Part shown: positions 24,956 to 32,697 of the stretch, piece by piece | How positions within the stretch are numbered: the first letter of the stretch is position 1 | Layout: every line of letters begins with the position of its first letter | Assembly (NCBI GenBank): GCA_003523225.1 | Contig: DPGK01000033.1 | Span: forward strand, 15,771 to 63,077 | DNA from: Clostridiales bacterium | Lineage (GTDB): Bacteria > Bacillota > Clostridia > Oscillospirales > CAG-272 | Length of the DNA stretch: 47,307 nucleotides | Direction: 5' to 3' | Translations under genes and position numbers: made by a program | The notes under the pieces: generated by a model | What the model was told of the DNA's origin: nothing | The model's database searches: none | What the model saw: the letters and a program-made list of their open reading frames with translations, nothing else

Positions 24956-25525
24956 ATGAAATGGCCGTTCATCGGGCTTGTAGCCGTGTTTGCCGCCGCG
25001 ATTGTCGGCGGCGGCATTGCGGCACTTTGCCGCAGACGTCCGAACATAGAAACGGATGATATAGACGGCGGCGTTGTAAAGCGATACTGGGCTGATGTGC
25101 CGAAGGTGATCAAATCCACCGAAATCGTGACGTTTCACTTTGAGATCTCGCTGTTTGCGGCTTGTAAAACAGATGGTTTAGGTCACCGTGTCTACACACT
25201 GGATGCCGCTCTGAAAGCCGGCGAGGTGCTTGTAAAATACGATTGGTATGACCGCCAGGGCGGGCGTGACAAGGGCGAGTATAAGGCAGACGCGGATTTT
25301 ATGACACGCCTGCAGGAGATAGTCGCAGCACACAATTTTGCACAGCACAACGGATATTACCATACTGTCAGCGGGCTGCCTGATATGTACGGAGAAAGTC
25401 TGGATATCATATATGCAAGCGGCGAGCGGATTTACGTCCATGACAATCAGAGCTGTTTCCTGCCGCATGAAGCAGAAAAAGCACTTATTATGCTGTTCGG
25501 TGCGGCGACGAAACTTGAACATTAA
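24956..25525 (+). CDS. small membrane-anchored protein of unknown function
   Basis: A 189-residue protein with one N-terminal transmembrane helix (MKWPFIGLVAVFAAAIVGGG) followed by CRRRP, which orients it as a type II or N-terminally anchored protein, then a soluble domain with no recognised motif (VTFHFEISLFAACKTDG; DVNIIYASGERIYVHD-like). The start at 24956 is preferred over the ATG overlapping the previous stop (24935) because GAGGTG lies just ahead of it. It is co-directional and close to both neighbours and is probably part of the same transcript. Confidence 0.7.
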   Translation: MKWPFIGLVAVFAAAIVGGGIAALCRRRPNIETDDIDGGVVKRYWADVPKVIKSTEIVTFHFEISLFAACKTDGLGHRVYTLDAALKAGEVLVKYDWYDRQGGRDKGEYKADADFMTRLQEIVAAHNFAQHNGYYHTVSGLPDMYGESLDIIYASGERIYVHDNQSCFLPHEAEKALIMLFGAATKLEH

Positions 25526-25546
25526 TGAATTGAGGAGGAATCTATC

Positions 25547-26110
25547 ATGTCAATCTTTGATAAACTGAAGAAAAACGCACAGACTGCGGTGAAGTCTGCC
25601 GCGGCATCTGCCTTTGCAAGCGAGGAAACCTTTACGTTTGCGGCATTGCCCGAGAGTCTTGCCGAGATGAAAGCTTTGCCTGAAGCATCGCTTGCCAGTC
25701 CCTTTGCGACGGCGGCTCTTACTGTATGCGCACTGTGCGTCTTTGCTGCCGACAAGCAGATCGGCACTGAAATGCTCAATTTCCTGCGCGGTCCCCGTCC
25801 GCTGTCCAATCACGATATCTCGTTTTTGAACGATCGCTTCAGTGACGGTCATCATGTACCGTTCTCCTATTTCAAGGGCGCGGTTCCCGCAAACGATTAC
25901 ACGCCGGACACGCCGTTTATTATAACCGTTACAAGCGGTCTTTATTCCGATGCAAACGAAGGCTATAAGAAGTTATACATCAAGAGCGGCGGCGCGGACA
26001 GTCCGCGTGAGATCGTCCTGAGAAGGCTCGGTGACGGCAGATGGATGCTGTGGGATCAGTTCCTGCTTCTGAGCATCCGTAAGGCGAAATCCGACGATCC
26101 GTGGATGTAA
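25547..26110 (+). CDS. conserved-looking hypothetical protein
   Basis: A 187-residue protein with no signal peptide. The N-terminus is amphipathic (MSIFDKLKKNAQTAVKSAAA); a moderately hydrophobic segment (ALTVCALCVFAADKQIG) is too short and polar to be a sure membrane helix. The rest (GPRPLSNHDISFLNDRFSDG; ADSPREIVLRRLGDGRWMLW) looks like a folded domain. GAGGAGG precedes the ATG. I recall similar genes near YdjI-like genes of Clostridia, but I cannot name a family. It overlaps the next gene by 10 bp. Confidence 0.7.
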   Translation: MSIFDKLKKNAQTAVKSAAASAFASEETFTFAALPESLAEMKALPEASLASPFATAALTVCALCVFAADKQIGTEMLNFLRGPRPLSNHDISFLNDRFSDGHHVPFSYFKGAVPANDYTPDTPFIITVTSGLYSDANEGYKKLYIKSGGADSPREIVLRRLGDGRWMLWDQFLLLSIRKAKSDDPWM

Positions 26111-26574
26111 GAATCCGTATACTGATAACCGTTATGGTATTTACAATGCTGCTTGGATCGTTTGGATGCGGTAGAGAAATGCAAAAAAACGTCACATCGG
26201 CAGGGACAATGACACTTACTTTACGCGGAATGCGCGGCAGCTATGTGTATAAATTCGAGGGTGATGTGACGGAAGTGCGGCGTTATCGGGAAGCCTACCG
26301 TGATGGAGAAGACGAGCTTGTGCTTGAGTCGACCGCACCCTGCGGTGTGCAGACTATGATCGAACTTATGAACACCTGCGGCATCCTTCGTTGGGACGGC
26401 TTCCACGGCAAACATCCCAAAAATGTATCTGACGGAATCATGTTCTGCTTTGAGGCGACGGTAAACGGCGGACAGATGATCCGTGCTGAAGGTTCTGCGA
26501 ATTTTCCGAAAGGTTACCACAAATTTGTGCGCGTTCTGGATGCAATGCTCGCAGAGCACGAAAAGACAGAATAA
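26101..26574 (+). CDS. probable small lipoprotein of unknown function
   Basis: 157 residues, starting with a GTG inside the end of the previous gene. Residues 5-20 are hydrophobic and end at GSFGC, a lipobox-like site with Cys23. The mature part (TLTLRGMRGSYVYKFEGDVT, with Cys residues at CGVQ and CGIL) has no motif I recognise. Translational coupling to the preceding gene would explain the weak ribosome-binding site. The lipoprotein call is moderate because position -3 of the lipobox is not aliphatic. Confidence 0.65.
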   Translation: MDVRIRILITVMVFTMLLGSFGCGREMQKNVTSAGTMTLTLRGMRGSYVYKFEGDVTEVRRYREAYRDGEDELVLESTAPCGVQTMIELMNTCGILRWDGFHGKHPKNVSDGIMFCFEATVNGGQMIRAEGSANFPKGYHKFVRVLDAMLAEHEKTE

Positions 26575-26593
26575 CAGAACAGGAGAGATACAT

Positions 26594-26838
26594 ATGGGAC
26601 TTATTGAAGCGATTACCGGGTCAGCAGGCGGCGTGCTGGCTGACCAATGGAAAGAGTTTTGCTACTGTGGTTCCATTGCCAACGATATCCTGATCGTCAA
26701 GGGACAGAAACGAATCAGCGGACGTTCCTCCAATATAAAACGATTGCAAAGCAAGAAAAATCGGACAGCTCCGGTTCTTCATCGACACATATCGCGGGCT
26801 CCGGCACCACAGTCGGCGGCGGTGGCGGGAAATTCTAA
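26594..26838 (+). pseudogene. internally deleted SPFH/YdjI-like gene
   Basis: AGGAGAG and ATG at 26594 begin a frame whose first 48 residues (MGLIEAITGSAGGVLADQWK, then KGQKRISGRSSN) look like the start of YdjI-type SPFH-domain proteins, which usually exceed 300 residues. After that the sequence changes, in another frame, to a tail (KTIAKQEKSDSSGSSSTHIA, then GSGTTVGGGGGKF) that looks like the C-terminal end of the same family, stopping at 26836-26838. The middle is therefore missing and head and tail are out of frame. The uninterrupted frame runs to 26866 with a meaningless C-terminus. Family call is from memory of the N-terminal motif. Confidence 0.6.
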
Positions 26839-26910
26839 GGGGTGTTATGGAAGGAGTATAGCGTGAAAAATAAAGCATGTTTAAAATCGAACTGCACCTG
26901 TTTCACGCCC

Positions 26911-26970
26911 AAATTGCTCTCAAAATGGGTCCCAACCCATTTTGATTTGCTTTGCAAATACGAGCAATTT
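26911..26970 (+). promoter_or_regulatory. nested hairpin upstream of the giant Cys-rich gene
   Basis: CAAAATGGGT (26921-26930) pairs with ACCCATTTTG (26935-26944) around CCCA, and outside it AAATTGCTC (26911-26919) pairs with GAGCAATTT (26962-26970). It may end transcription of the preceding module, although no clean T-run follows, or act as a leader structure. It overlaps the promoter predicted at 26952-26980. Confidence 0.45.
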
Positions 26971-26980
26971 TAATTAAAAT
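26952..26980 (+). promoter_or_regulatory. predicted promoter of the giant Cys-rich gene
   Basis: TTGCAA (26952-26957), 17-bp spacer, TAAAAT (26975-26980), about 35 bases ahead of the start codon. Its -35 box lies inside the outer loop of the nested hairpin. Confidence 0.45.
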
Positions 26981-27015
26981 ATATTTGAGCCCCCTGTGGC
27001 GGCATGGAGATTAAA

Positions 27016-30000
27016 ATGAATCAGAAAATGAAAAGAATATGGGGTATACTGCTCTGCTTTTTGCTGTTGATCGGAACGAATTCGGGATATATACGGTCTA
27101 ACCAGATACATAGTCATGCCGGGCAGGAATTATCGTACGACGATCACGACCATGACGAACATGATTCTCAATATGCAATCGATCTGCTATCGGTTTGTGA
27201 GAATATTCTTGAGTTCTCACTGTCACTCTTTGCGATGCCGGTATATGCCGCCTACGAGGATGGTGTAGAATGCGAGCATTGCGGTAGTTGGCGGTATGAC
27301 GACTGGAAATGCGATAACGGCGATCACTGCGGTGAAGGCTCGGGCACGTCCTGCTACGAGGAGCATCATTGCGGCTACTGCGGCGCGTGTGACGATGACC
27401 ACGAGCTGTGCGACGACTGCGGGAACTGTCTCGACGAATGCTGCGAGTGCGACGAAAAATGCCGCGGCTGCTATTCGACGAGCGGGGACGTCTGCGACTT
27501 GTGCAACGAGCACTGTACGGAGTGCGTCGATTTCATCTGCGACGACTGCGGCATCTGCACCGAATGTGCGGGTAACGAGCTGTACTGCTCCCAGTGCATG
27601 CTGTGCATCGGCTGTGCGGACTGGATCTGCTACTGCGGCGAGGGCTGCTCGGAATGCACCACCGGCTGCGAACAATGCTATGAAAAGTGCTTGAACTGTG
27701 CAGAAGATGAGCTTTGTACCGACTGCGGAACCTGCTTTGACTGTCTCGGCGGCGAGGGCAACTACTGCTCTGAATGCCTGCTGTGTAAATTCTGTACGGA
27801 ATACATATGTGAATGCGGCAGGGGCTGTAGCGAGTGTGTCCTGATCTGCGAACAATGCAAAGAAAAGTGCGAGGAGTGCGCCGACGGCGGTATCTGCGAG
27901 GACTGCGGAACCTGCTATGACTGTGTGGGCGGAGACGGCAACTACTGTCTGAACTGTAATCTTTGCAAATTCTGCGTTGATTACGTCTGCGTCGGATGTG
28001 GTGAGGGCTGCTCGGAATGTGCCATAATCTGTCCGGAATGCGGCGAGAAGTGTGAAAACTGCGCGGACGATGAGCTGTGCGGCGACTGTGAGGTGTGCTT
28101 TACTTGTCGCGGCGGCGAGGGTAATTACTGCTCCGATTGCGGAGTGTGCAAAATGTGCGTTGAATATGTCTGTGCCTGTGGAAACGGCTGCTCGGAGTGC
28201 GCATACATATGTGCCGAGTGCGGCGAAAAGTGTACAAACTGTGCCGAGGATGAGCTTTGCATAGAGTGCGGAATATGCTTTGATTGCGTCGGCGGAGAGG
28301 GCAATTACTGCTCCAGCTGCGGATATTGTAAAAACTGCGTGGATTATGTCTGCTACTGCGGAAACGGATGCTCGGAATGCTCCGTAATCTGTGTGGCTTG
28401 CAGCGAAAAATGTGAAAATTGTGCTGACGATGAGCTGTGCGCCGAGTGCGAGCGCTGCTTTGACTGTGCAGGCGGCGAATTCTGTGCCGAATGCGGAGAA
28501 TGCGGTGAATGCGTTGAAGTTCTGTGTTCCTGTGGCAACGGATGTAATCAGTGCGCCGATGTGATATGCGAGAGCTGCGGTGAAAAATGCTCAAACTGTG
28601 CACCGGATGAGTTGTGCACGGAATGCGGCACCTGCCTTGAATGTGTAGGCGGTGAAGGTGACTTCTGCACTAATTGCAGTATCTGTAAATACTGTGTGGA
28701 TCACGTCTGCGTCGGATGCAGCGGGGGCTGCTCAAACTGCGCCGACATATGCGAGGAATGCGGTGAAAAATGCTCCAACTGTGCGGGCGATGAGCTTTGT
28801 ACCGATTGCGGTGTCTGCCGCGATTGTGTGGGCGGCGACGGTAACTTCTGCGACACCTGCGCTATCTGTAAAAACTGCGTGGACTACATCTGCTTTAGTT
28901 GCAGTCAGGGTTGCTCGAACTGCGCGGAGATATGTCCTGAGTGCGGCGAAAAGTGTAGCGAATGCTCGGACGGCGAGCTATGCACCGATTGTGGAAACTG
29001 TATAAACTGCGTTGGCGCGGAGGATTTCTGCGCGGTGTGCTCGCTCTGCCTTGAATGTGTGGAAGCGGTGTGCGCCTGCGGAGAGGGCTGCTCCAACTGT
29101 GCCACCGTCTGCGCGGAGTGTAACGAGAAATGCTCTAACTGCTCCGTTGGAGAGGTGTGCACGGAATGCGGCACGTGCGTTGACTGTGCCGGTGCGGACA
29201 GCTTCTGCATAACATGCGGACTCTGCACGGACTGCGGCGTCGTCTGCCCTTGCGGTGAGGGATGCGAAAACTGTGCGGATATCTGTCCGGACTGTGGTGA
29301 AAAATGCTCAAACTGCACGGATGAATTCTGTGCGTCCTGCGATATATGTCGGGAATGTGCGGATGATCTCTTCTGCGAGGACTGCTATCAGTGCGGCGAA
29401 TGTACGGAGATCTGCGAGGACTGCGGCACCGTCTGTGCAGACTGTGCTGAGAGCGTGTGCGAGGAGTGCGGTAAGTGCTCCGGATGTATTGATGAATTCT
29501 GTCCCGACTGCGGCATCTGTATCGACTGTGCCGACAGAATGTGCCGCGACTGCTATTACTGCGGCGACTGTGCCAACAACATCTGTGTCGACTGCGGTGA
29601 ATACTGCTCCGACTGCACCGGATTCTGTACGGAGTGCGGAAAATGCGAAAGCTGCGTGGAAATCTGCCCCGATTGTGAGCTGTGTGAGGATTGCTGCGCA
29701 GAAAGTGCAGAGAATTTCGGCTGCAACCACGGTATCTGCCCCGAAAGTGCCGCGTGGAAAAACCATTACTGCTCCAAGGGCGGTCACTGCGTCGGCAAAT
29801 CAAGTAAAATTGAGCACGATGAGGATGAGCACTGGACGGTCTGCGGCAACGGATGTGATATCATACTGAATTCTGAACTGCATACTTTCGGTGAAAGTAC
29901 GGTTACAAAGGAAGCAACGAAAACGACTGACGGTGTGATGAAATTCACCTGTTCTGTTTGCGGCTTTGTAAAGGAAGAAGCTATTCCGAAGCTGACCGAC

Positions 30001-30957
30001 GGACATACACATGAGTATACCGCTGTTGTAACCAAACCGACGTGTGAATCGGGAGGATATACAACGCATGCCTGCGAGTGCGGTCATACGTATACGGATA
30101 TGCAGACACCTGCTGTAAAGCACAATTACGTTCATAAGCATACCGAATCCGAGCACTGGCGGGAATGTGAATACTGCCACACGACCACGGAAAAATCCGC
30201 TCATAAGATGGGTGCGTGGACAACGGTTTTGAAAGCGGGATACACTTTCGAGGGAGAAAAGCAGAGTGAATGTAAGATCTGTGAATACACAGTCAAGGAG
30301 ATTATTCCTGTACTGGGCGTTCCCGACGGCAAATTGGTCGTCGTCATCCCGGACTATGAAAAGTATATTTCGACTGGGTCCGTGTCTTCAAGCGAAACAC
30401 CTTCGTCCGATATTTCGGGCAAAACCGAATCGTCCGGTTCGACAACAACTCCGAGCGGCAGCGAAGCAGCAACGCCTCCGAGCTCCGAAATTCAACCGTC
30501 AGGAAAAAATCACCATGCGACAAAAGAGCTCGTAACAAAGGGTACGGATAACACCGTTCCGGCACTGCCTGTGCTTCCGCCGACGGAAGCCGGCAATCAG
30601 TTTGACGGCTGGGTAAATAAGGCAACCGGAGAACCGGTGAAAAAAGGCGATACGCTGACCGAAAATATTGAGATTGAACCTGTCTGGAAAGATTGCGGAG
30701 AAGATAAGCACACCGATATAGACGAAGACAATCACTGCGACAAATGCGGATATATCATGGTGAATGAAGTCAAGCCTGAAGATACAGCGGCATCAACAGA
30801 TGAAACCACTGAGGACTCCGGGCATGAAGATGAAAAAGCACCGAAGGATAACAGCGATGGTGTACCAAGCTGGTTTATAATTGTGATTTCGTGCTTCGGC
30901 GGAGTGATTGCTATCTGTGGTGTTGTTTTGGCAGTTGTTCTGCGGAAAAAGAAATAA
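27016..30957 (+). CDS. giant Cys-repeat surface protein with C-terminal membrane anchor
   Basis: 1313 residues from the ATG at 27016 (GGAG six bases upstream; an ATG four codons earlier has no site). Order: hydrophobic N-terminus (8-20), a metal-ligand-like HDHDEHD patch (44-50), a second hydrophobic stretch ending AMPVYAA (about 73-79), an irregular Cys-rich part (85-205), then about twelve tandem units (206-894) of 57-62 residues with up to 16 Cys each, mostly CxxC alternating with Cx3C. After these come CxxC/His modules like those in the 22206 protein, a Ser/Thr linker, an InlB-B-like repeat (VLPPTEAGNQFDGWVNKATG), and a final transmembrane helix with RKKK. No heme CxxCH series and no catalytic motif. 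A thiol-rich metal-binding or disulfide-locked stalk is inferred. Confidence 0.85.
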   Translation: MNQKMKRIWGILLCFLLLIGTNSGYIRSNQIHSHAGQELSYDDHDHDEHDSQYAIDLLSVCENILEFSLSLFAMPVYAAYEDGVECEHCGSWRYDDWKCDNGDHCGEGSGTSCYEEHHCGYCGACDDDHELCDDCGNCLDECCECDEKCRGCYSTSGDVCDLCNEHCTECVDFICDDCGICTECAGNELYCSQCMLCIGCADWICYCGEGCSECTTGCEQCYEKCLNCAEDELCTDCGTCFDCLGGEGNYCSECLLCKFCTEYICECGRGCSECVLICEQCKEKCEECADGGICEDCGTCYDCVGGDGNYCLNCNLCKFCVDYVCVGCGEGCSECAIICPECGEKCENCADDELCGDCEVCFTCRGGEGNYCSDCGVCKMCVEYVCACGNGCSECAYICAECGEKCTNCAEDELCIECGICFDCVGGEGNYCSSCGYCKNCVDYVCYCGNGCSECSVICVACSEKCENCADDELCAECERCFDCAGGEFCAECGECGECVEVLCSCGNGCNQCADVICESCGEKCSNCAPDELCTECGTCLECVGGEGDFCTNCSICKYCVDHVCVGCSGGCSNCADICEECGEKCSNCAGDELCTDCGVCRDCVGGDGNFCDTCAICKNCVDYICFSCSQGCSNCAEICPECGEKCSECSDGELCTDCGNCINCVGAEDFCAVCSLCLECVEAVCACGEGCSNCATVCAECNEKCSNCSVGEVCTECGTCVDCAGADSFCITCGLCTDCGVVCPCGEGCENCADICPDCGEKCSNCTDEFCASCDICRECADDLFCEDCYQCGECTEICEDCGTVCADCAESVCEECGKCSGCIDEFCPDCGICIDCADRMCRDCYYCGDCANNICVDCGEYCSDCTGFCTECGKCESCVEICPDCELCEDCCAESAENFGCNHGICPESAAWKNHYCSKGGHCVGKSSKIEHDEDEHWTVCGNGCDIILNSELHTFGESTVTKEATKTTDGVMKFTCSVCGFVKEEAIPKLTDGHTHEYTAVVTKPTCESGGYTTHACECGHTYTDMQTPAVKHNYVHKHTESEHWRECEYCHTTTEKSAHKMGAWTTVLKAGYTFEGEKQSECKICEYTVKEIIPVLGVPDGKLVVVIPDYEKYISTGSVSSSETPSSDISGKTESSGSTTTPSGSEAATPPSSEIQPSGKNHHATKELVTKGTDNTVPALPVLPPTEAGNQFDGWVNKATGEPVKKGDTLTENIEIEPVWKDCGEDKHTDIDEDNHCDKCGYIMVNEVKPEDTAASTDETTEDSGHEDEKAPKDNSDGVPSWFIIVISCFGGVIAICGVVLAVVLRKKK
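27634..29697 (+). repeat. twelve tandem coding repeats, period about 171-186 bp
   Basis: Units begin at about 27634, 27814, 27997, 28177, 28357, 28531, 28717, 28900, 29077, 29251, 29422 and 29593, each opening with a Cys codon of the CGxGC type. Steps are always multiples of three, so length changes keep the frame. Units 1-8 keep the full pattern with ELCTDCG and GGEGNYC; the last units are shorter and lose the glycine-rich loop. Confidence 0.9.
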
Positions 30958-31003
30958 TAGGTATCCTGCTTATATCTGTAATTGACAGTGATGCCTAAAT
31001 ATG

Positions 31004-31046
31004 AAACCGTCCGGAACTCCAAAGAAGAATTCCGGACGGTTTTGGC
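31004..31046 (+). terminator. intrinsic terminator after the Cys-repeat gene
   Basis: AAACCGTCCGGAA (31004-31016) pairs perfectly with TTCCGGACGGTTT (31030-31042), and TTTTGG follows from the stem end. Confidence 0.85.
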
Positions 31047-31060
31047 TTTCCCCAATTACC

Positions 31061-31253
31061 TCATTTGAGCCATTCATCCTCTGTCTGCGATGTCGTTGCT
31101 TCGATGATGATCCTCGCAACATGCGTGAATTCTATTCAAAAAATTCTGCAATGTGGTCTTGCTGACCTACCGTGCACCGATTACAAGATTTTTCTTGTAA
31201 GATCCGTTCAATTTCAAGAAATTTTACTTAACCTCACGGGTAATACATGCCAT
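31061..31253 (-). pseudogene. small frameshifted gene relic
   Basis: On the minus strand ATG at 31253 (MACITREVK) continues after a one-base shift into FLEIERILQEKSCNRC and VGQQDHIAEFFE, then after a second shift into FTHVARIIIEATTSQTEDEW, ending LK and TGA at 31061. The pieces join into a plausible protein of about 60 residues, or the end of a longer one. Each frame alone is broken. I do not recognise the family. Confidence 0.4.
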
Positions 31254-31597
31254 AATTTTACCCTTAAATCAATTAAAAGTATGCTTTGCCTATTAAAAAA
31301 GTACATATTGTCAAGGTGAATGCCAGATATATATTTTGTGTCCCACCGGAAGTCTGTATGTATACCACACTTACACAGCGTTGCCACTTGCAACAGGCTT
31401 TTACACTTGAAACACACAGTTCGTACAGATTCATAATGCTGAAATTCTTCTAATGCCGTTCAAGAATATCGAATACATCACAGACAAGTGTCTCACAAAA
31501 ACGAAATAACTGCATAATATCAACATGCAGTCATTTCTCCTATTCGGTTTGTTAGATTTCTTCGTTAAGGATATTTCGCTTTGACCGTACCGCCATT
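31254..31597. other. AT-rich gene-poor stretch
   Basis: No supported gene. Base composition is clearly lower in G+C than the flanking housekeeping regions. Short minus-strand frames exist but lack good ribosome-binding sites and motifs. It may be the eroded upstream part of the relic at 31061-31253. Confidence 0.5.
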
Positions 31598-31639
31598 AAA
31601 AAAGCGGGCGAAAGCTTTCATCAAACTGACGAAAGCCCT
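31598..31639 (-). terminator. probable terminator of the ABC-GDPD unit
   Basis: Minus-strand reading gives GCTTTCGTCA paired with TGATGAAAGC around GTT, followed by TTTCGCCCGC and six T residues. It lies about 160 bp past the last gene of the unit, with another hairpin (31662-31690) in between. Confidence 0.5.
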
Positions 31640-31661
31640 TACTTTGGTCTACAGTCTGAAT

Positions 31662-31690
31662 GGGCTGCTGCGCCAAAGGCGCAGCAGCCC
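31662..31690. repeat. perfect 13-bp hairpin
   Basis: GGGCTGCTGCGCC (31662-31674) and GGCGCAGCAGCCC (31678-31690) with loop AAA. Very stable, no T-run on either side. It may be a REP-like element or an RNA-stabilising 3' structure for the phosphodiesterase transcript. Confidence 0.7.
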
Positions 31691-31800
31691 ATAATTTGAT
31701 GAACGGCAGTTTTTTGAATATATCCGGAGCGATGACCGTCGCACGCAGCGGAGAGAAAGGACAAAGGCGAGCCGTCCCCGCGTTGCGCGGCAGGTGCGTG

Positions 31801-32652
31801 TTATTTGCGCTGTCTCTTTCCGGTGCTTTCAAGGTACTGCCTCATTGCAAGCACCCAGTCGGTCTGGATTATGTCATATCCGCGGTCGGCAAGCCAGCCC
31901 CAGCCGAGGTCGGGGTCTACCGTCAGCGAGGTATCGTCGGAATGTCCCGCGGCAAGCTGAGCCTTGTAGTTGTAGATTATTGCGTTTGCCCACACAAGCT
32001 TTCCGGCGCTGTGCAGCTTTTCAATGAAATCGGTCGTGCCGACATAGTTTTCTTCGCTGTTGAAGACGACTTCCGCACCGACATAGTTTATGTTGCGGCG
32101 CATAAGCTCCTCGTGTACGCCGTTGTCGTTCTTGAGGATGGGCAGATACTGAATTTCCGGCGCGTACTCCTCGATAATGTCGAAAAGCTCCGCCTTGGGG
32201 GAGGTCTTTACGATTATCTGGTTTTCCATTCCGTGGGCGCGGATAGCGTCGGAGATCTCGCGGGGGTTCTCCCAGAATTTATCCACGTTTATGTAGCAGC
32301 GCCCTTTGAAGCGGTCAAGCACTTCGTCGAAGGTGCAAAGACCGAACTGCGTGTAGTCGCGGTCATAGTTTACATAGCGCAGGCGGCGTATTTCCTCGTC
32401 GGTAAGCTCGGAAAGGCTTGTCTTGCCCTCTGTGCCGAGGTAGTTGAGGTGTCTGTATTCCATCTTGGGATGCAGGATCCACAGCGTGCCGTCGGCGCTT
32501 TTGTTTACGTCGACCTCGATCATGTCCGCGCCGTGCGATACCGCGATACCGTACGAGGCAAGGGTGTTGCAGGGAATATTCCCGCCGCAGGAGCCGCGGT
32601 GAGCGACGATTATTATCCGCTCGGCGGCGTCTTTTTTAATGTCGAATGTCAT
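31801..32652 (-). CDS. glycerophosphodiester phosphodiesterase family protein
   Basis: A 283-residue protein with the GDPD TIM-barrel signature: IIIVAHRGSCGGNIPCNT near 13-30 with the catalytic HRG, then IEVDVNKSADGTLWILH near 44-61 with the metal-binding Glu-x-Asp and the second catalytic His. It ends GYDIIQTDWVLAM, the usual (T)D motif. The family hydrolyses glycerophosphodiesters; some members act on teichoic acid or other phosphodiesters. No signal peptide, so it is cytoplasmic. It starts 45 bp after the ABC permease with AAAGGA upstream and is the third gene of that unit. Confidence 0.88.
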   Translation of the reverse strand: MTFDIKKDAAERIIIVAHRGSCGGNIPCNTLASYGIAVSHGADMIEVDVNKSADGTLWILHPKMEYRHLNYLGTEGKTSLSELTDEEIRRLRYVNYDRDYTQFGLCTFDEVLDRFKGRCYINVDKFWENPREISDAIRAHGMENQIIVKTSPKAELFDIIEEYAPEIQYLPILKNDNGVHEELMRRNINYVGAEVVFNSEENYVGTTDFIEKLHSAGKLVWANAIIYNYKAQLAAGHSDDTSLTVDPDLGWGWLADRGYDIIQTDWVLAMRQYLESTGKRQRK

Positions 32653-32697
32653 TTTTTATCCTTTCATCTGGAAATTTATTTGTTCCGGACATGCCGG

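Noticed and set aside
25547..26110. Membrane protein call for the 187-aa protein
   Set aside because: The only hydrophobic stretch is short and includes Cys and polar residues; evidence is insufficient.
27223..27855. Long minus- and alternate-frame ORFs over the Cys-repeat gene (also 28100-28603, 29135-29803 minus; 29255-29869 plus)
   Set aside because: They arise from the biased TGC/TGT and Glu/Asp codons of the real gene, have skewed composition (Ala/Thr/Val or Arg/Ser/His-rich) and lack ribosome-binding sites.
27634..29697. CRISPR-like array of regular repeats
   Set aside because: Spacing is about 180 bp, the repeats diverge, and the whole stretch is one open frame with codon-level conservation of Cys; there are no identical short repeats with unique spacers.
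27016..30957. Multiheme cytochrome
   Set aside because: The dense CxxC motifs are followed by residues other than His. Only a single CxxCH (CEYCH in the C-terminal modules) was seen, and it belongs to the CxxC/His surface module type.
31662..31690. Rho-independent terminator for the GDPD gene
   Set aside because: The stem is perfect but neither strand has a T-run after it; the next hairpin at 31598-31639 is a better terminator candidate.
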